From Devosia geojensis (GTDB taxonomy: Bacteria; Pseudomonadota; Alphaproteobacteria; Rhizobiales; Devosiaceae), in the NCBI RefSeq assembly GCF_000969415.1, contig NZ_JZEX01000053.1, forward strand, positions 1-34,367: a DNA stretch of 34,367 bases. The letters run 5' to 3'. Below, in pieces: positions 6,461-14,494 of this stretch. The notes under the pieces were generated by a model. The model worked only from the letters and a program-made list of their open reading frames with translations, had not been told where the DNA came from and made no database searches. The position numbers and the translations under genes were made by a program. Numbering within the stretch: the stretch's first letter is position 1; every line of letters starts with the position of its first letter.

Positions 6461-8893
6461 ATGCGCCTCAGAAACTGGCTACTGACCGGGACGAGTCTCG
6501 GCGTTCTCGCCTTCGCGCCCCTCGGCGTCCAAGCCCAAGATGCGGGCCTGGCTGCCGCCTATCAGGCCCTCCAGCAAGCCGAAGCTTCCGGCGATGCCGC
6601 CGCCGCCCAGGCTGCGCGTGATGCATTTGCGCAGGCCTGTATCGGTGCGGGATACCCGAGCGTCGATGCGTGCGTGGGCGCCGCCACGGGCGCCGGTGAG
6701 CCGGCTGCCCCGCCCCCCGAGGCCCAGCCAGAGCCCCAACCGGAACCTCAGCCCGAGCCGGCGCCCGAACCCGCTCCGGAACCGGCGCCCGTCGAAGAGC
6801 CCGCCCCCGTCGAGCAGCCGGCGCCAGAGCCAGAGCCTGCTCCAGTCGAGGAGTCCGCGCCTGCTCCCGAACCTGCTCCCGAAGCGGCTCCGGAAGTCGT
6901 CGAGGAGCCTGCTCCCGCTCCCGTGGAGGAACCCGCCCCGGCTCCGGAACCCGCGCCCGTCGAAGAGCCTGCGCCCGAACCCCAGCCGCAGCCCGAGGCT
7001 GCGCCCGAGCCCGCCCCGGAACCTGCTCCCGCCGAACAGCCCGCACCTGTCGAAGAGCCCGCCCCGGCGCCTGAACAGCCGGCCGAGCCCGCGCCTGAGC
7101 CCGAGGTCGTCCAGCCGCCCGCAGCCGAGCAGCCCCCTCCGGTTGAAGAGCCTGCTCCGGCTGAACAACCCACCGAGCAGCCTGCGCCCGCCCAAGAGCC
7201 TGCTCCGGCCGAGCATCCAGCTCCCGCCGCCGGCGCCGATATCAGCGCCGCGCTCTCGGCCCAGGTGGATGCCTATAATGGCGCAATCGCCGACCTGATG
7301 GCCGGTGGCGATTCTGCGGCCGCCCGTGCCGAGCTCGAAGCCTCCCGCGCCGAAATGCAGGCGCTTTGCGCGCAGGCCGGCTATCCTTCCCTCGAGGAGT
7401 GCCTCGCCGCGCAGAGCATTACCCTGCCCGCCGTTCCCGCCATCGATCAGCCGGCCGAACAGCCCGCTCCCGAGGCGCCCGTGCCGGAGCAGCCCGCCGA
7501 ACCCGCTCCGGTGGAGGGCCAGCCGGCGCCTGAAACTCCCGCTCCCGTGGACGGCCAGCCCGCTCCCGAAGCGCCGGTTGCCGGTCAGCCGAGCCCCGAC
7601 ACCCCCGTCGACCAGGCGGTCGAGGTGGTCGAGACGCTGCCCGAAGGGATAACCGCCGAAGACCTGGCGCCTGTCCTCGACAGCGCCAAGGACGCCGCGG
7701 TTGCACCTGTCGAGGGTCAGCCCGCAGAGGACCAGCCGGTCGAAGGCCAGCCCGCCCCCGAGGTCGACGCCAGCGCCGAAGCTCCGGCGCCTGCCGAACC
7801 GGTGGCGCCGCCTACTACGGACGTCGACGCCCAGGCCCAGCTGGCCGTCGAACAGGCCGCCATCGTCTCGGCGACCGAGGAAGCCGGTGAGCGCATGGAC
7901 ATCCAGTCCTTCGAGCCGGTGACCGTCCCGCAGAACGTGACGATCATCAACCAGACCAACGTCACGAACATCACCAACAACACCGTGACGAACAACGTCA
8001 CCAACAACGTGCAGAACAACAACATCAACGTGAACTACGGTGACGTGCTGACCCAGGTGATCGTCGAGGTGGGCAACCAGCTCATCATCAACAACCGCGG
8101 CCAGGATACCGAGCGTTTCATCGAGTACGATGCCGATGAGGTCTACTACGAGCGCCTCGGCAACGGACGTATCCGCGAGACGGTGCTGCGGCCCGATGGC
8201 ACGCAGATCGTCACCGTGCGCAACCGCAACGGCGATATCCTGCGCCGCTCCCGCATCACGCCGGATGGGCGCGAGTATATCCTCTCCTGGTTCGATGACC
8301 GCTACTACGACGACCTGCTCGAGTGGCGCGACCCGGCCCGCGAGCTGCCGCCGCTGCGCCTCAACATCCCGGTCAGCGAGTACGTGCTCGATGCGCGCCG
8401 GGCCGACCAGCAGCAGATCGAGACGTTCTTCGCCCAGCCGCCGGTCGAACAGGTCACCCGCCTCTATTCGATCGACGAGGTGAAGCGCTCGGCGCGCGTG
8501 CGTGACATGGTCCGCCGGCTCGAGATCGGCAACCTGACCTTCGAGACCGGCTCGGCCAATGTCGGGCGCGACCAGGTCAACAATCTCAGCGCCGTCGCCG
8601 GCGCCATGCTGGACCTGCTCGCCCGCAACCCGGCCGAGACCTTCCTCATCGAGGGTCACACCGACGCCGTCGGGTCCGATATCTCGAACCTCGAGCTGTC
8701 GGATCGCCGCGCCGGCACCGTCGCCCGCATCCTCACCGACTTCTACGGCGTGCCGCCGGAGAACCTCGCGACCCAGGGCTATGGCGAGCGCTATCTCAAG
8801 ATCCGCACCGAACGTGCCGAACGCGAGAACCGCCGGGTGATGATCCGACGCATCACTCCGCTGGTGACGCCTTACGTCGCCAGCGCCCAGTAA
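6461..8893 (+). CDS. OmpA-family outer-membrane/peptidoglycan-binding protein with long Pro/Glu-rich region
   Basis: 810 residues. A signal peptide (1-26, ending GVQA) is followed by a helical module (about 27-76) containing GAGYPSVDACVG. A roughly 170-residue low-complexity tract of EPAPEP/EEPAP repeats follows (about 83-256). A second copy of the helical module (about 260-320, AQAGYPSLEECLA) leads into a further Pro/Ala/Gln-rich linker. An Asn/Thr/Val-rich tract lies at about 487-527, then a beta-rich segment, then the C-terminal OmpA domain (about 680-800). The OmpA domain shows the peptidoglycan-binding signature EGHTDAVGSDISNLELSDRR. The likely role is tethering the outer membrane to the cell wall, with the Pro-rich tract spanning the periplasm. 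The start is fixed by AGAAGGA upstream and the signal peptide. A strong terminator follows. Confidence 0.88.
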   Translation: MRLRNWLLTGTSLGVLAFAPLGVQAQDAGLAAAYQALQQAEASGDAAAAQAARDAFAQACIGAGYPSVDACVGAATGAGEPAAPPPEAQPEPQPEPQPEPAPEPAPEPAPVEEPAPVEQPAPEPEPAPVEESAPAPEPAPEAAPEVVEEPAPAPVEEPAPAPEPAPVEEPAPEPQPQPEAAPEPAPEPAPAEQPAPVEEPAPAPEQPAEPAPEPEVVQPPAAEQPPPVEEPAPAEQPTEQPAPAQEPAPAEHPAPAAGADISAALSAQVDAYNGAIADLMAGGDSAAARAELEASRAEMQALCAQAGYPSLEECLAAQSITLPAVPAIDQPAEQPAPEAPVPEQPAEPAPVEGQPAPETPAPVDGQPAPEAPVAGQPSPDTPVDQAVEVVETLPEGITAEDLAPVLDSAKDAAVAPVEGQPAEDQPVEGQPAPEVDASAEAPAPAEPVAPPTTDVDAQAQLAVEQAAIVSATEEAGERMDIQSFEPVTVPQNVTIINQTNVTNITNNTVTNNVTNNVQNNNINVNYGDVLTQVIVEVGNQLIINNRGQDTERFIEYDADEVYYERLGNGRIRETVLRPDGTQIVTVRNRNGDILRRSRITPDGREYILSWFDDRYYDDLLEWRDPARELPPLRLNIPVSEYVLDARRADQQQIETFFAQPPVEQVTRLYSIDEVKRSARVRDMVRRLEIGNLTFETGSANVGRDQVNNLSAVAGAMLDLLARNPAETFLIEGHTDAVGSDISNLELSDRRAGTVARILTDFYGVPPENLATQGYGERYLKIRTERAERENRRVMIRRITPLVTPYVASAQ

Positions 8894-8911
8894 ACGCGCT
8901 CACAAAGCATG

Positions 8912-8940
8912 AAGGCCGGGCTCCCAAGCCCGGCCTTTTC
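8912..8940 (+). terminator. Rho-independent terminator after the ompA-like gene
   Basis: An 11-bp perfect stem AAGGCCGGGCT (8912-8922) and AGCCCGGCCTT (8927-8937), a 4-nt loop and a T run through 8939. It lies 19 bp after the ompA-like stop. Confidence 0.9.
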
Positions 8941-9028
8941 CGTTTGTCCCGCATGCATCGGACGCTCTTCCCGCCCGATCCGATTTTGGCTATTCCTGCC
9001 GCCGCCGCTATATATCGGAGCCATTGAA

Positions 9029-9544
9029 TTGAAGCGCCTGGAACTCCTCGTCGAAAGCGTCATCCTCGCCTCGCGGTGGCTTCTGGTGGCGTTCTATCTG
9101 GGCCTCGGCCTCGCCCTCGCGATCTATGCGGTTTCGTTCGCCCTCAAACTCTGGGATTTCGCCTCCCACGTCATTGGCCTCGACGATACCGAGGTGATCC
9201 TCAAGATCCTCGGGCTGATCGATGCCGCGCTCATCGCCTCGCTGCTGGTGATGGTCATCATCTCCGGCTACGAGAATTTCGTTTCCCGCTTCGACAGGGA
9301 GGACGAGGTGCACTGGCTCGGCCAGATCGACGCCGGTTCGCTCAAGATCAAGGTGGCCTCGACGATCGTCGCCATCTCCTCGATCCACCTGCTGCAGGTC
9401 TTCCTCAACGTCACCATCTACACGCCGAACCAGCTCTTCTGGTACACGACGATTCACATCGCCTTCATCGTTTCGGCGCTGTTCCTGGCCCTCATCGATC
9501 GTATCTCGAAGAAACCCGCGAAGGCGGCGGGACCGGAACTCTGA
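9029..9544 (+). CDS. YqhA-family (UPF0114) inner-membrane protein
   Basis: 171 residues resembling E. coli YqhA. It opens with a helix containing ESVILASRWLL, has four hydrophobic segments, and carries the family core VIISGYENFVSRFD (about 76-89) and LKIKVASTIVAISSIHLLQVF. Function is unknown throughout the family. The best start is a TTG at 9029-9031 with CGGAG (9016-9020) eight bases upstream. It gives the length typical of the family, about 164-175 residues. An upstream ATG at 8909 would overlap the preceding terminator and add a non-homologous leader. It is transcribed alone or from a promoter after the terminator. Confidence 0.85.
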   Translation: MKRLELLVESVILASRWLLVAFYLGLGLALAIYAVSFALKLWDFASHVIGLDDTEVILKILGLIDAALIASLLVMVIISGYENFVSRFDREDEVHWLGQIDAGSLKIKVASTIVAISSIHLLQVFLNVTIYTPNQLFWYTTIHIAFIVSALFLALIDRISKKPAKAAGPEL

Positions 9545-9681
9545 GCGCCGGATAAGCGCCATATTTCATGAAAAAGCCATAATCGGCAGCGGCCTTGCGC
9601 CGAGTTAACTGCAGATAAATAGCTGAATCTGCGCGCCTTTTGATAAATTGAGCCGCGGGATTCACTTCGATCACGATTCCG

Positions 9682-9707
9682 GGAACAAACATATCGCCAG
9701 CAACGTT
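9682..9707 (+). promoter_or_regulatory. EcfG-type (general stress response sigma) promoter
   Basis: GGAAC at 9682-9686 and CGTT at 9704-9707 are separated by 17 bp. This fits the alphaproteobacterial EcfG consensus GGAAC-N16/17-CGTT. The predicted transcript would start near 9714 and leave a leader of about 30 nt before the ATG at 9745. The match and its position are seen directly; its use by EcfG is inferred. Confidence 0.6.
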
Positions 9708-9744
9708 TCTTTACCGACCACTTGCACACTAAGGAGCGTTGCAA

Positions 9745-10158
9745 ATGACCAACAACCCCGATCGTGACAACCTTTATACCAGCGACAACAGCCGCTCGGT
9801 TTACACGCGTGAAAGCAATGGTACCGGGTGGTTCGTCGGCATCATCGTGGCCCTGGCACTGCTTGCCATCGGCTACCTCGTGTTCTCGGCCAATTCCGGT
9901 CCTTCGACCGGGGTGGGTGAAGGCGCGGCGCCGACGACGACCGAATCTCCGATGACCGATCCGGCCACTCCGGCTCCCATGACCGAAGCGCCCGCGACCG
10001 GCACCGAGCCCGCCCCGATGACTGAGGCGCCCGCTACCGAAACGGCTCCCGCCGCTCCGGCAGCCCCGGCGACCGAGGCTCCGGCTCCGGCGACCGAAAC
10101 GCCGGCTCCCGCTGAAGGCGGCGCTGCTGCCCCGACCGAGGCTCCGGCCTCTCCGTAA
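9745..10158 (+). CDS. Small single-span membrane protein with Ala/Pro/Thr-rich tail
   Basis: 137 residues of unknown function. A polar N-terminus (about 27 residues) leads into one transmembrane helix (about 29-47, GWFVGIIVALALLAIGYLV). A low-complexity tail follows, built from TEAPAT/APMTEAPAT-type repeats. With few basic residues before the helix the topology is not certain, but the tail is most simply periplasmic. ATG 9745 has AAGGAG (9731-9736) at ideal spacing, and a TTG two codons earlier is less suitable. The upstream EcfG-like promoter suggests general-stress induction. Such short anchored proteins are common in EcfG regulons, but no specific homologue is recognised. It is ended by an intrinsic terminator. 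Confidence 0.8.
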   Translation: MTNNPDRDNLYTSDNSRSVYTRESNGTGWFVGIIVALALLAIGYLVFSANSGPSTGVGEGAAPTTTESPMTDPATPAPMTEAPATGTEPAPMTEAPATETAPAAPAAPATEAPAPATETPAPAEGGAAAPTEAPASP

Positions 10159-10206
10159 GGGCAACAAGAACTCCCCGAAGCTTCAGTCCTCCCTCTGAAG
10201 CGCACG

Positions 10207-10235
10207 AAGCCCCGGCTGCCCCGCCGGGGCTTTTC
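10207..10235 (+). terminator. Rho-independent terminator
   Basis: A 10-bp perfect stem AAGCCCCGGC (10207-10216) with GCCGGGGCTT (10223-10232), a 6-nt loop and TTTT. It closes the transcript of the small anchored protein. Confidence 0.88.
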
Positions 10236-10351
10236 GTTGTTCATGCGGCACGATCAGCAATCGATCTTGCCAAATGCTCCCTTCTCGCCTTGTACATGCC
10301 CAATTCGATCCCCAAATGCCCGAACACGTCAGGACGCACAAGGAAACCGCC

Positions 10352-11035
10352 ATGTTCAACGTCGACCAGATCCTCAAGGCTCTGCAGACCGATCCCAACA
10401 CCCAGCGCACGGCGGCGACGGGCGCTGCCGGCCTGGCAGCCGGCATGCTGCTGTCTGGCGGCAAGCCGGGCAAGCTCCTTGGCAACGCCGTCAAGATCGG
10501 CGCAGTCGCCGCCGTCGGTGGCCTCGCCTACAAGGCCTGGCAGAACTATCAGGCCAAGCAGCCCGGCCATGCCGGCGCTCCGACGTCCGGCGAGGAAGCC
10601 TTCATCCCGGCGCCGAGCCAGGAGACCGCGCGCGAGGAGCTCGGCAAGTCGCTGGTGCGCGCCATGATCGCCGCCGCCAAGGCCGACGGACGGATCGATT
10701 CCGACGAGAAGGACGCAATCTTCAAAAAGCTCGAAACGATGGCGCTCTCGGCCGAGGAGAAGGCCTGGGTGTTCGACGAGCTCTCGAGCCCCCTCGACAT
10801 CAACGCCGTCGCCGCCCGCGCCAACACGCCCGAACACGCGGCCGAGATCTACGCCGCCTCGCTCGTCGCCATCACCGCCGATACTCCCGCCGAGCGCGCC
10901 TATCTCGATGCGCTTGCCGGCAAGCTGAAGCTCGATCCGGCGCTCGTTTCCGAGATCCACGCAGCCGCCGGCGAAAAGGCTCCGCAGCCGGTCACGGTTT
11001 CTGCCGGCAGCTATCAGCCGACCGGGAACGTTTGA
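10352..11035 (+). CDS. DUF533 / TerB-like tellurite-resistance family protein
   Basis: 227 residues. The N-terminal half has the DUF533 layout: a short helix (MFNVDQILKALQ), then a Gly/Ala-rich hydrophobic stretch (about 25-63, GLAAGMLLSGG to GGLAYKAW) that may associate with the membrane. The C-terminal half (about 90-200) is a TerB-like helical domain with RAMIAAAKADGRIDSDEKDAI, the acidic motif characteristic of the family, and a matching later TPAERAYLDALAGKL segment. E. coli YebE is a relative. The role is unknown, with envelope stress suggested for the family. ATG 10352 has AAGGA at 10340-10344. A terminator follows. Confidence 0.85.
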   Translation: MFNVDQILKALQTDPNTQRTAATGAAGLAAGMLLSGGKPGKLLGNAVKIGAVAAVGGLAYKAWQNYQAKQPGHAGAPTSGEEAFIPAPSQETAREELGKSLVRAMIAAAKADGRIDSDEKDAIFKKLETMALSAEEKAWVFDELSSPLDINAVAARANTPEHAAEIYAASLVAITADTPAERAYLDALAGKLKLDPALVSEIHAAAGEKAPQPVTVSAGSYQPTGNV

Positions 11036-11090
11036 ACGGCTGACCCGTTTTAGCAGCGCCCCCAAGCGCTTCGGCTTCCCTCCGAAGCAG

Positions 11091-11117
11091 AAAGCCCCAG
11101 TCTCGCGCTGGGGTTTT
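11091..11117 (+). terminator. Rho-independent terminator
   Basis: A stem AAAGCCCCAG / CTGGGGTTTT (11091-11100 with 11108-11117; one G-U pair) runs straight into a T-rich tract (TTTTCCTTTTT). It ends the DUF533 gene transcript. Confidence 0.85.
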
Positions 11118-11199
11118 CCTTTTTCCGGTTACACTCATGTGCCGTCTTGAACCGGCTCTTTCCGCCGGCCATGTGTCACGGCGACAAGAGGACACGCCG

Positions 11200-12243
11200 A
11201 TGCAACTGGGTCTCTATTCCTTCGCCGAGAACACCACCGAGCACTTTTCCGGCCGCCTGCAGTCGCCGGCCGAGCGCCTCGCCGATCTCATCGAGGAGAT
11301 CGAGCTCGCCGACCAGGTCGGCCTCGACTTCTACGGCCTCGGCGAGCATCACCGTCCGGACTTCGTCGCCTCGGCGCCCGTGACCATCCTTGCGGCCGCC
11401 GCGGCACGCACCAGATCGATTCGCCTCTCCACCGCCGTGACGGTCCTCAGCTCCGAGGATCCCATCCGCGTCTGGCAGCAGTTCTCGACCCTCGACCTCA
11501 TCTCCAACGGCCGGGCCGAGATCATGGCCGGCCGCGGCTCGTTCGTCGAAAGCTTTCCGCTTTTCGGCTACGACCTCAACGACTACGATGATCTCTTCGA
11601 GGAAAAGCTCGCCATGCTCCTTGCCATCCGCGAGGGCGGCAAGGTCGAGTGGCCCGGCTCCAACCATACCAAGCCGATCCCCGGCATCGAGATCTATCCC
11701 AAGCCCATCCAGCAGACCCTGCCCCTCTGGATCGCCGTCGGCGGCACGCCGAACTCGGTCGCCCGCGCCGCCTATTACGGCCTGCCGCTGATGCTCGCCA
11801 TCATCGGCGGCAACCCGCGCCAGTTCGCCCCGCTCGTCCAGTTCTACCGCGATAGCCTGAAGCAGGTCGGCAAGGACGAGACGACGCCCGTCGGCATCTC
11901 CTCCCATGGCTTCATCGCCGAGAACAGCCAGGATGCCCGCGATATCGCTTTCCCCGCCCACCACGAGGCCATGAGCCGCATCGGCAAGGAGCGCGGCTGG
12001 CCGCCCACCACCCGTGCCCAGTTCGAGGCCGGCGCGGGCCCGGACGGCGCCTATCACATGGGCTCGCCCCAGGAGGTCATCGACAAGATCCTCGCCCAGC
12101 ACGAGTGGTTCCGGCACGACCGCTTCGGCCTGCAATTCTCGGTCGGAACGCTCCCCCACGACAAGGTGATGAAAGCCATCGAGCTCTTCGGCACGGTCGT
12201 GAAACCGGCCATCGACAAGGCGCTGGGCGAAAAGGGGAACTGA
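11200..12243 (+). CDS. LLM-class flavin-dependent oxidoreductase
   Basis: A 347-residue luciferase-like monooxygenase (bacterial luciferase TIM-barrel fold) using reduced flavin. Typical segments are LGLYSFAENT at the start and GLGEHHRPDFVASAPVTILAAAAARTRSI near residues 46-74. Also present are STAVTVLSSEDPIRVWQQFSTLDLISNGRAEIMAGRGSF, given here only as a location (about 76-115), and IAVGGTPNSVARAAYYGLPLM (about 178-198). The substrate is not predictable. ATG 11200 has AAGAGGA 7-13 bases upstream. No partner flavin reductase is adjacent, so it would rely on one encoded elsewhere. It appears monocistronic between a terminator and a palindrome-rich spacer. Confidence 0.87.
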   Translation: MQLGLYSFAENTTEHFSGRLQSPAERLADLIEEIELADQVGLDFYGLGEHHRPDFVASAPVTILAAAAARTRSIRLSTAVTVLSSEDPIRVWQQFSTLDLISNGRAEIMAGRGSFVESFPLFGYDLNDYDDLFEEKLAMLLAIREGGKVEWPGSNHTKPIPGIEIYPKPIQQTLPLWIAVGGTPNSVARAAYYGLPLMLAIIGGNPRQFAPLVQFYRDSLKQVGKDETTPVGISSHGFIAENSQDARDIAFPAHHEAMSRIGKERGWPPTTRAQFEAGAGPDGAYHMGSPQEVIDKILAQHEWFRHDRFGLQFSVGTLPHDKVMKAIELFGTVVKPAIDKALGEKGN

Positions 12244-12268
12244 CTTCGCACCGGCTTATCAGCCTTTG

Positions 12269-12295
12269 CCCCTCCCCCTTGAGGAGGGGGAGGGG
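12269..12295. repeat. Pyrimidine/purine-rich palindrome, probable bidirectional stem-loop
   Basis: A perfect 11-bp inverted repeat CCCCTCCCCCT (12269-12279) / AGGGGGAGGGG (12285-12295) with a 5-nt loop, 26 bp after the LLM gene stop. This C/G-tract palindrome is a recurrent intergenic motif in Rhizobiales. It may end transcription or stabilise the 3' end, although no T run follows. Confidence 0.65.
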
Positions 12296-12336
12296 TGGGG
12301 GAAGCATCGGCAGCTCACTTTGGCACCAGTATGCCT

Positions 12337-12385
12337 CATCCACCGGCTGTGATCCCGGCTCTCGCCGGATGACAGCCGGTGGATG
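12337..12385. repeat. REP-like inverted repeat
   Basis: A perfect 14-bp inverted repeat (CATCCACCGGCTGT at 12337-12350 with its complement at 12372-12385). It encloses a 21-nt segment that itself contains a CCGGC/GCCGG stem. The inner sequence (GATCCCGGCTCTCGCCGGATGAC) resembles the very common GTCATCCCGGC...GCCGGGATGAC intergenic repeat of alphaproteobacteria. Confidence 0.6.
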
Positions 12386-12449
12386 GGAACGATCGTGCCG
12401 CAAACACGGCCGCCCGTCTTCCAGCAAGGGACGACCCAGATATCCTGGC

Positions 12450-12653
12450 CTACTCGGCCGGAACGTGCGACCAGTCCTGCCTCGGCCGCCGCACCAGTAT
12501 CATCCGGCGCAAGAGCCCTTTGAACACCTGCATCCGCGTGGGGGCGGCCTGAACGCCGTCCCGCTCGCGCGCCGCGGCGATCTCCGCCGCAACGCTCGGG
12601 TGTATCCCGACATTCCGGTCGATATCCTTGAAGTCGTAGGGTGCGGGAATCAT
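12450..12653 (-). CDS. Small hypothetical protein (67 aa)
   Basis: Not recognised. A 67-residue basic protein beginning MIPAPYDFKDID, with an acidic/aromatic head and a basic C-terminal half (GLLRRMILVRRPRQDW). It has no signal peptide or transmembrane segment. It is supported as a gene by a strong AAGGAG seven bases before the ATG and by lying 24 bp downstream of the SRPBCC gene on the same strand. The two are therefore probably one transcription unit. Confidence 0.6.
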   Translation of the reverse strand: MIPAPYDFKDIDRNVGIHPSVAAEIAAARERDGVQAAPTRMQVFKGLLRRMILVRRPRQDWSHVPAE

Positions 12654-12677
12654 CTCTCATCTCCTTGAGTTTCGGGG

Positions 12678-13124
12678 TTATCCCCAGTTGTCGATCAGTA
12701 CGTCGTTCGGGTGAGGCTGGCCCTTGCCGGTCTCGACGAGTGACTTGAGGCTCATCAGGAACACGCCCCACTTGGTGCTGCAGTGGTGCATGAACTCCAC
12801 CGGCTCCTTCCAACCCATGTGCTTGAAGAGCACGATGGCGTAGTCGTCCTCCTGCTTGAGATCGAACCCGATCCGGGTCCCGATCCACTCGGCCGGCCCG
12901 TCGACGACTTCCCAGAGCACGCGCCTGGACGGCTCGAGCTCGAGCACCTTCATCTTGAAGAAGCCCCGGTCGCTGAAGCGGAAGAAGATCTCTCCGCCGA
13001 CCTGGCTGTCGCCGGTCGTATCGTGCGTCCACCAGTCGGCAAGACCCTTGATGGTGGCGAGCGCCGCATAGGCCTCGCTCACGGAAGACGACTTGAGACC
13101 GACCTTGTGCAGAATGTCCGGCAT
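12678..13124 (-). CDS. SRPBCC-domain (AHSA1/START-like) protein
   Basis: 148 residues with the SRPBCC/Bet v1-like helix-grip fold of the bacterial AHSA1 (activator of Hsp90 ATPase homologue 1-like) group. It begins HKVGLKSSSVSEAYAALATIKGLADWWT and includes VGGEIFFRFSDRGFFKMKVLELEPSRRVLWEV (positions about 3-70). Hydrophobic-ligand binding is the family theme; the ligand is unknown. AAGGAG precedes the ATG. It is transcribed divergently from the two-winged-helix regulator at 13239 across a 114-bp spacer. Regulators in this arrangement often control the divergent gene, so this is a plausible target. Confidence 0.85.
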   Translation of the reverse strand: MPDILHKVGLKSSSVSEAYAALATIKGLADWWTHDTTGDSQVGGEIFFRFSDRGFFKMKVLELEPSRRVLWEVVDGPAEWIGTRIGFDLKQEDDYAIVLFKHMGWKEPVEFMHHCSTKWGVFLMSLKSLVETGKGQPHPNDVLIDNWG

Positions 13125-13238
13125 TGCAATTCTCCTTGTGTTCCAGCCGTTTCGATACGACCGTGCTGATCGATCGACTGGGGAGAGGCTAACGCCGGGG
13201 CTGCGGACGGTGAGAGTTACAAGTGTGTCGGGATTTCA

Positions 13239-14459
13239 ATGGACGCCCTGATCGCAGCCGCAGCGCGGGCCCTCGCGACCGGGGATATCCTCGGCGCCCT
13301 CAAGCGTGTCGCCCTGCGCGGGGATGCGCCGGCGCTCGCCTTGCGCGGCATCGCCATGGCCCAGCTCGGCGACTTCCCGCGCGCCAAGGCGCTCCTCAAG
13401 AGCGCGGCGCGAGCCTTTGGGCCTAGAGAGGCCGTCGCCCGCGCCCGCTGCATCGTCGCCGAGGCCGAGATCGCCCTCGTCTCGCGTGATCTGGGCTGGC
13501 CCGAGGCATCCCTCGCGGCGGCGGGGGCAACGCTCGCGGCCCGTGGCGACAGGGTGAACGCCACCCACGCCCTGCACCTGGAAGCGCGCCGCCTGCTCCT
13601 CCTCGGGCAGCTCGACGAGGCTGAACACAAACTCGGCACACTCCCCTCTGCGCCGCTGCCGCCTGCCCTCGGCGCCGCCCACGAGCTGATTCGCGCCGGC
13701 ATCGCCATGCGCCGCCTGCAAGCGAAAGCCGCTCGCGCGTCGCTGGCTCGCGCCGGGCTCGCCGCCCGCGAGTCCGGCATCGCAGCCCTGGCCGCCGAGG
13801 TCGAAAGCGCCTCCGCCATGCTGGATGCCCCCGCCGCGCGCCTCGTCGCGGGCGGAACGGAGCGCCTGCTCGGCATCGAGGACGTCGAGACTGTGCTGGC
13901 CTCGGATGCGCTGGTCGTCGACGCGACCCGCAACGTCGTGCGCAGAGACGAGACGATCGTACCGCTCGCCACACGCCCCGTCCTCTTCGCGCTCGCCCGC
14001 ACCCTTGCTGAAGCCTCACCTGGCGACGTCGCACGGGACGTGCTTCTCGCCCGTGCCTTCGGGGCAAGGCACGCCGACGAATCCCATCGCGCGAGATTGC
14101 GGGTCGAGATCGGGCGGCTGCGCGCCATGCTGCGGCCGCTGGCAGGCATCAGCGCCACCGAAAGCGGCTTCGTCCTGAAACCGCGCCGGACGCGCGAGGT
14201 CCTCGTGCTGGCCCCGCCCGTGGATGAGCGGCATGCCGCGGTCCTCGCCCTGCTCGCCGACGGCGAAGCCTGGTCGAGTTCCGCCCTCGCCATCGCGCTC
14301 GGCACCAGTCCGCGAACCGTGCAGCGCGCACTCGAGGAGCTGGCGGCTGCCGGCAAGGCGCAGGCCTTCGGCAACGGCCGGGCGCGCCGCTGGATCACCC
14401 CGCCCGTACCCGGATTCCCGACAATCTTGTTACTCCCGGGTCCTCTGCCCGGCAGCTAG
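13239..14459 (+). CDS. Transcriptional regulator with TPR-like N-terminus and two winged-helix domains
   Basis: 406 residues, predicted cytosolic. Residues about 1-200 are Ala-rich helical repeats of tetratricopeptide character (for example ALALRGIAMAQLGDFPRAKALL). Residues about 215-310 resemble an OmpR/PhoB-type winged helix: a VDATRNVV strand, a LATRPVLFALARTLAE helix, RARLRVEIGRLRAML as recognition region, and a terminal ESGFVL hairpin. Residues about 328-390 form a second helix-turn-helix (SSSALAIALGTSPRTVQRALEELAAAGKAQ). The order, sensor-like repeats first and DNA-binding domains last, is unusual. ATG 13239 has only a weak GGGA upstream. It is followed 35 bp later by the propeller-like gene on the same strand, which is probably co-transcribed. 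Confidence 0.75.
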   Translation: MDALIAAAARALATGDILGALKRVALRGDAPALALRGIAMAQLGDFPRAKALLKSAARAFGPREAVARARCIVAEAEIALVSRDLGWPEASLAAAGATLAARGDRVNATHALHLEARRLLLLGQLDEAEHKLGTLPSAPLPPALGAAHELIRAGIAMRRLQAKAARASLARAGLAARESGIAALAAEVESASAMLDAPAARLVAGGTERLLGIEDVETVLASDALVVDATRNVVRRDETIVPLATRPVLFALARTLAEASPGDVARDVLLARAFGARHADESHRARLRVEIGRLRAMLRPLAGISATESGFVLKPRRTREVLVLAPPVDERHAAVLALLADGEAWSSSALAIALGTSPRTVQRALEELAAAGKAQAFGNGRARRWITPPVPGFPTILLLPGPLPGS

Positions 14460-14494
14460 GCTGGCTCCAATATCAAGCGAGAGGACCTTGCATC

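Noticed and set aside
6710..7230. EPAP-coding tract as a CRISPR-like or tandem DNA repeat
   Set aside because: Repeat units are irregular at DNA level, lie inside a long reading frame and have no spacers; this is a protein low-complexity region.
6479..8659. Gly/Arg-rich frame opposite the OmpA-family gene
   Set aside because: It is the complement of the Pro/Glu/Ala repeat codons and has no independent support.
9603..9620. TTAA-N7-TAAA near 9604 as a CtrA site
   Set aside because: Only seven of eight core bases match and no cell-cycle gene is adjacent; likely chance in an AT-richer spacer.
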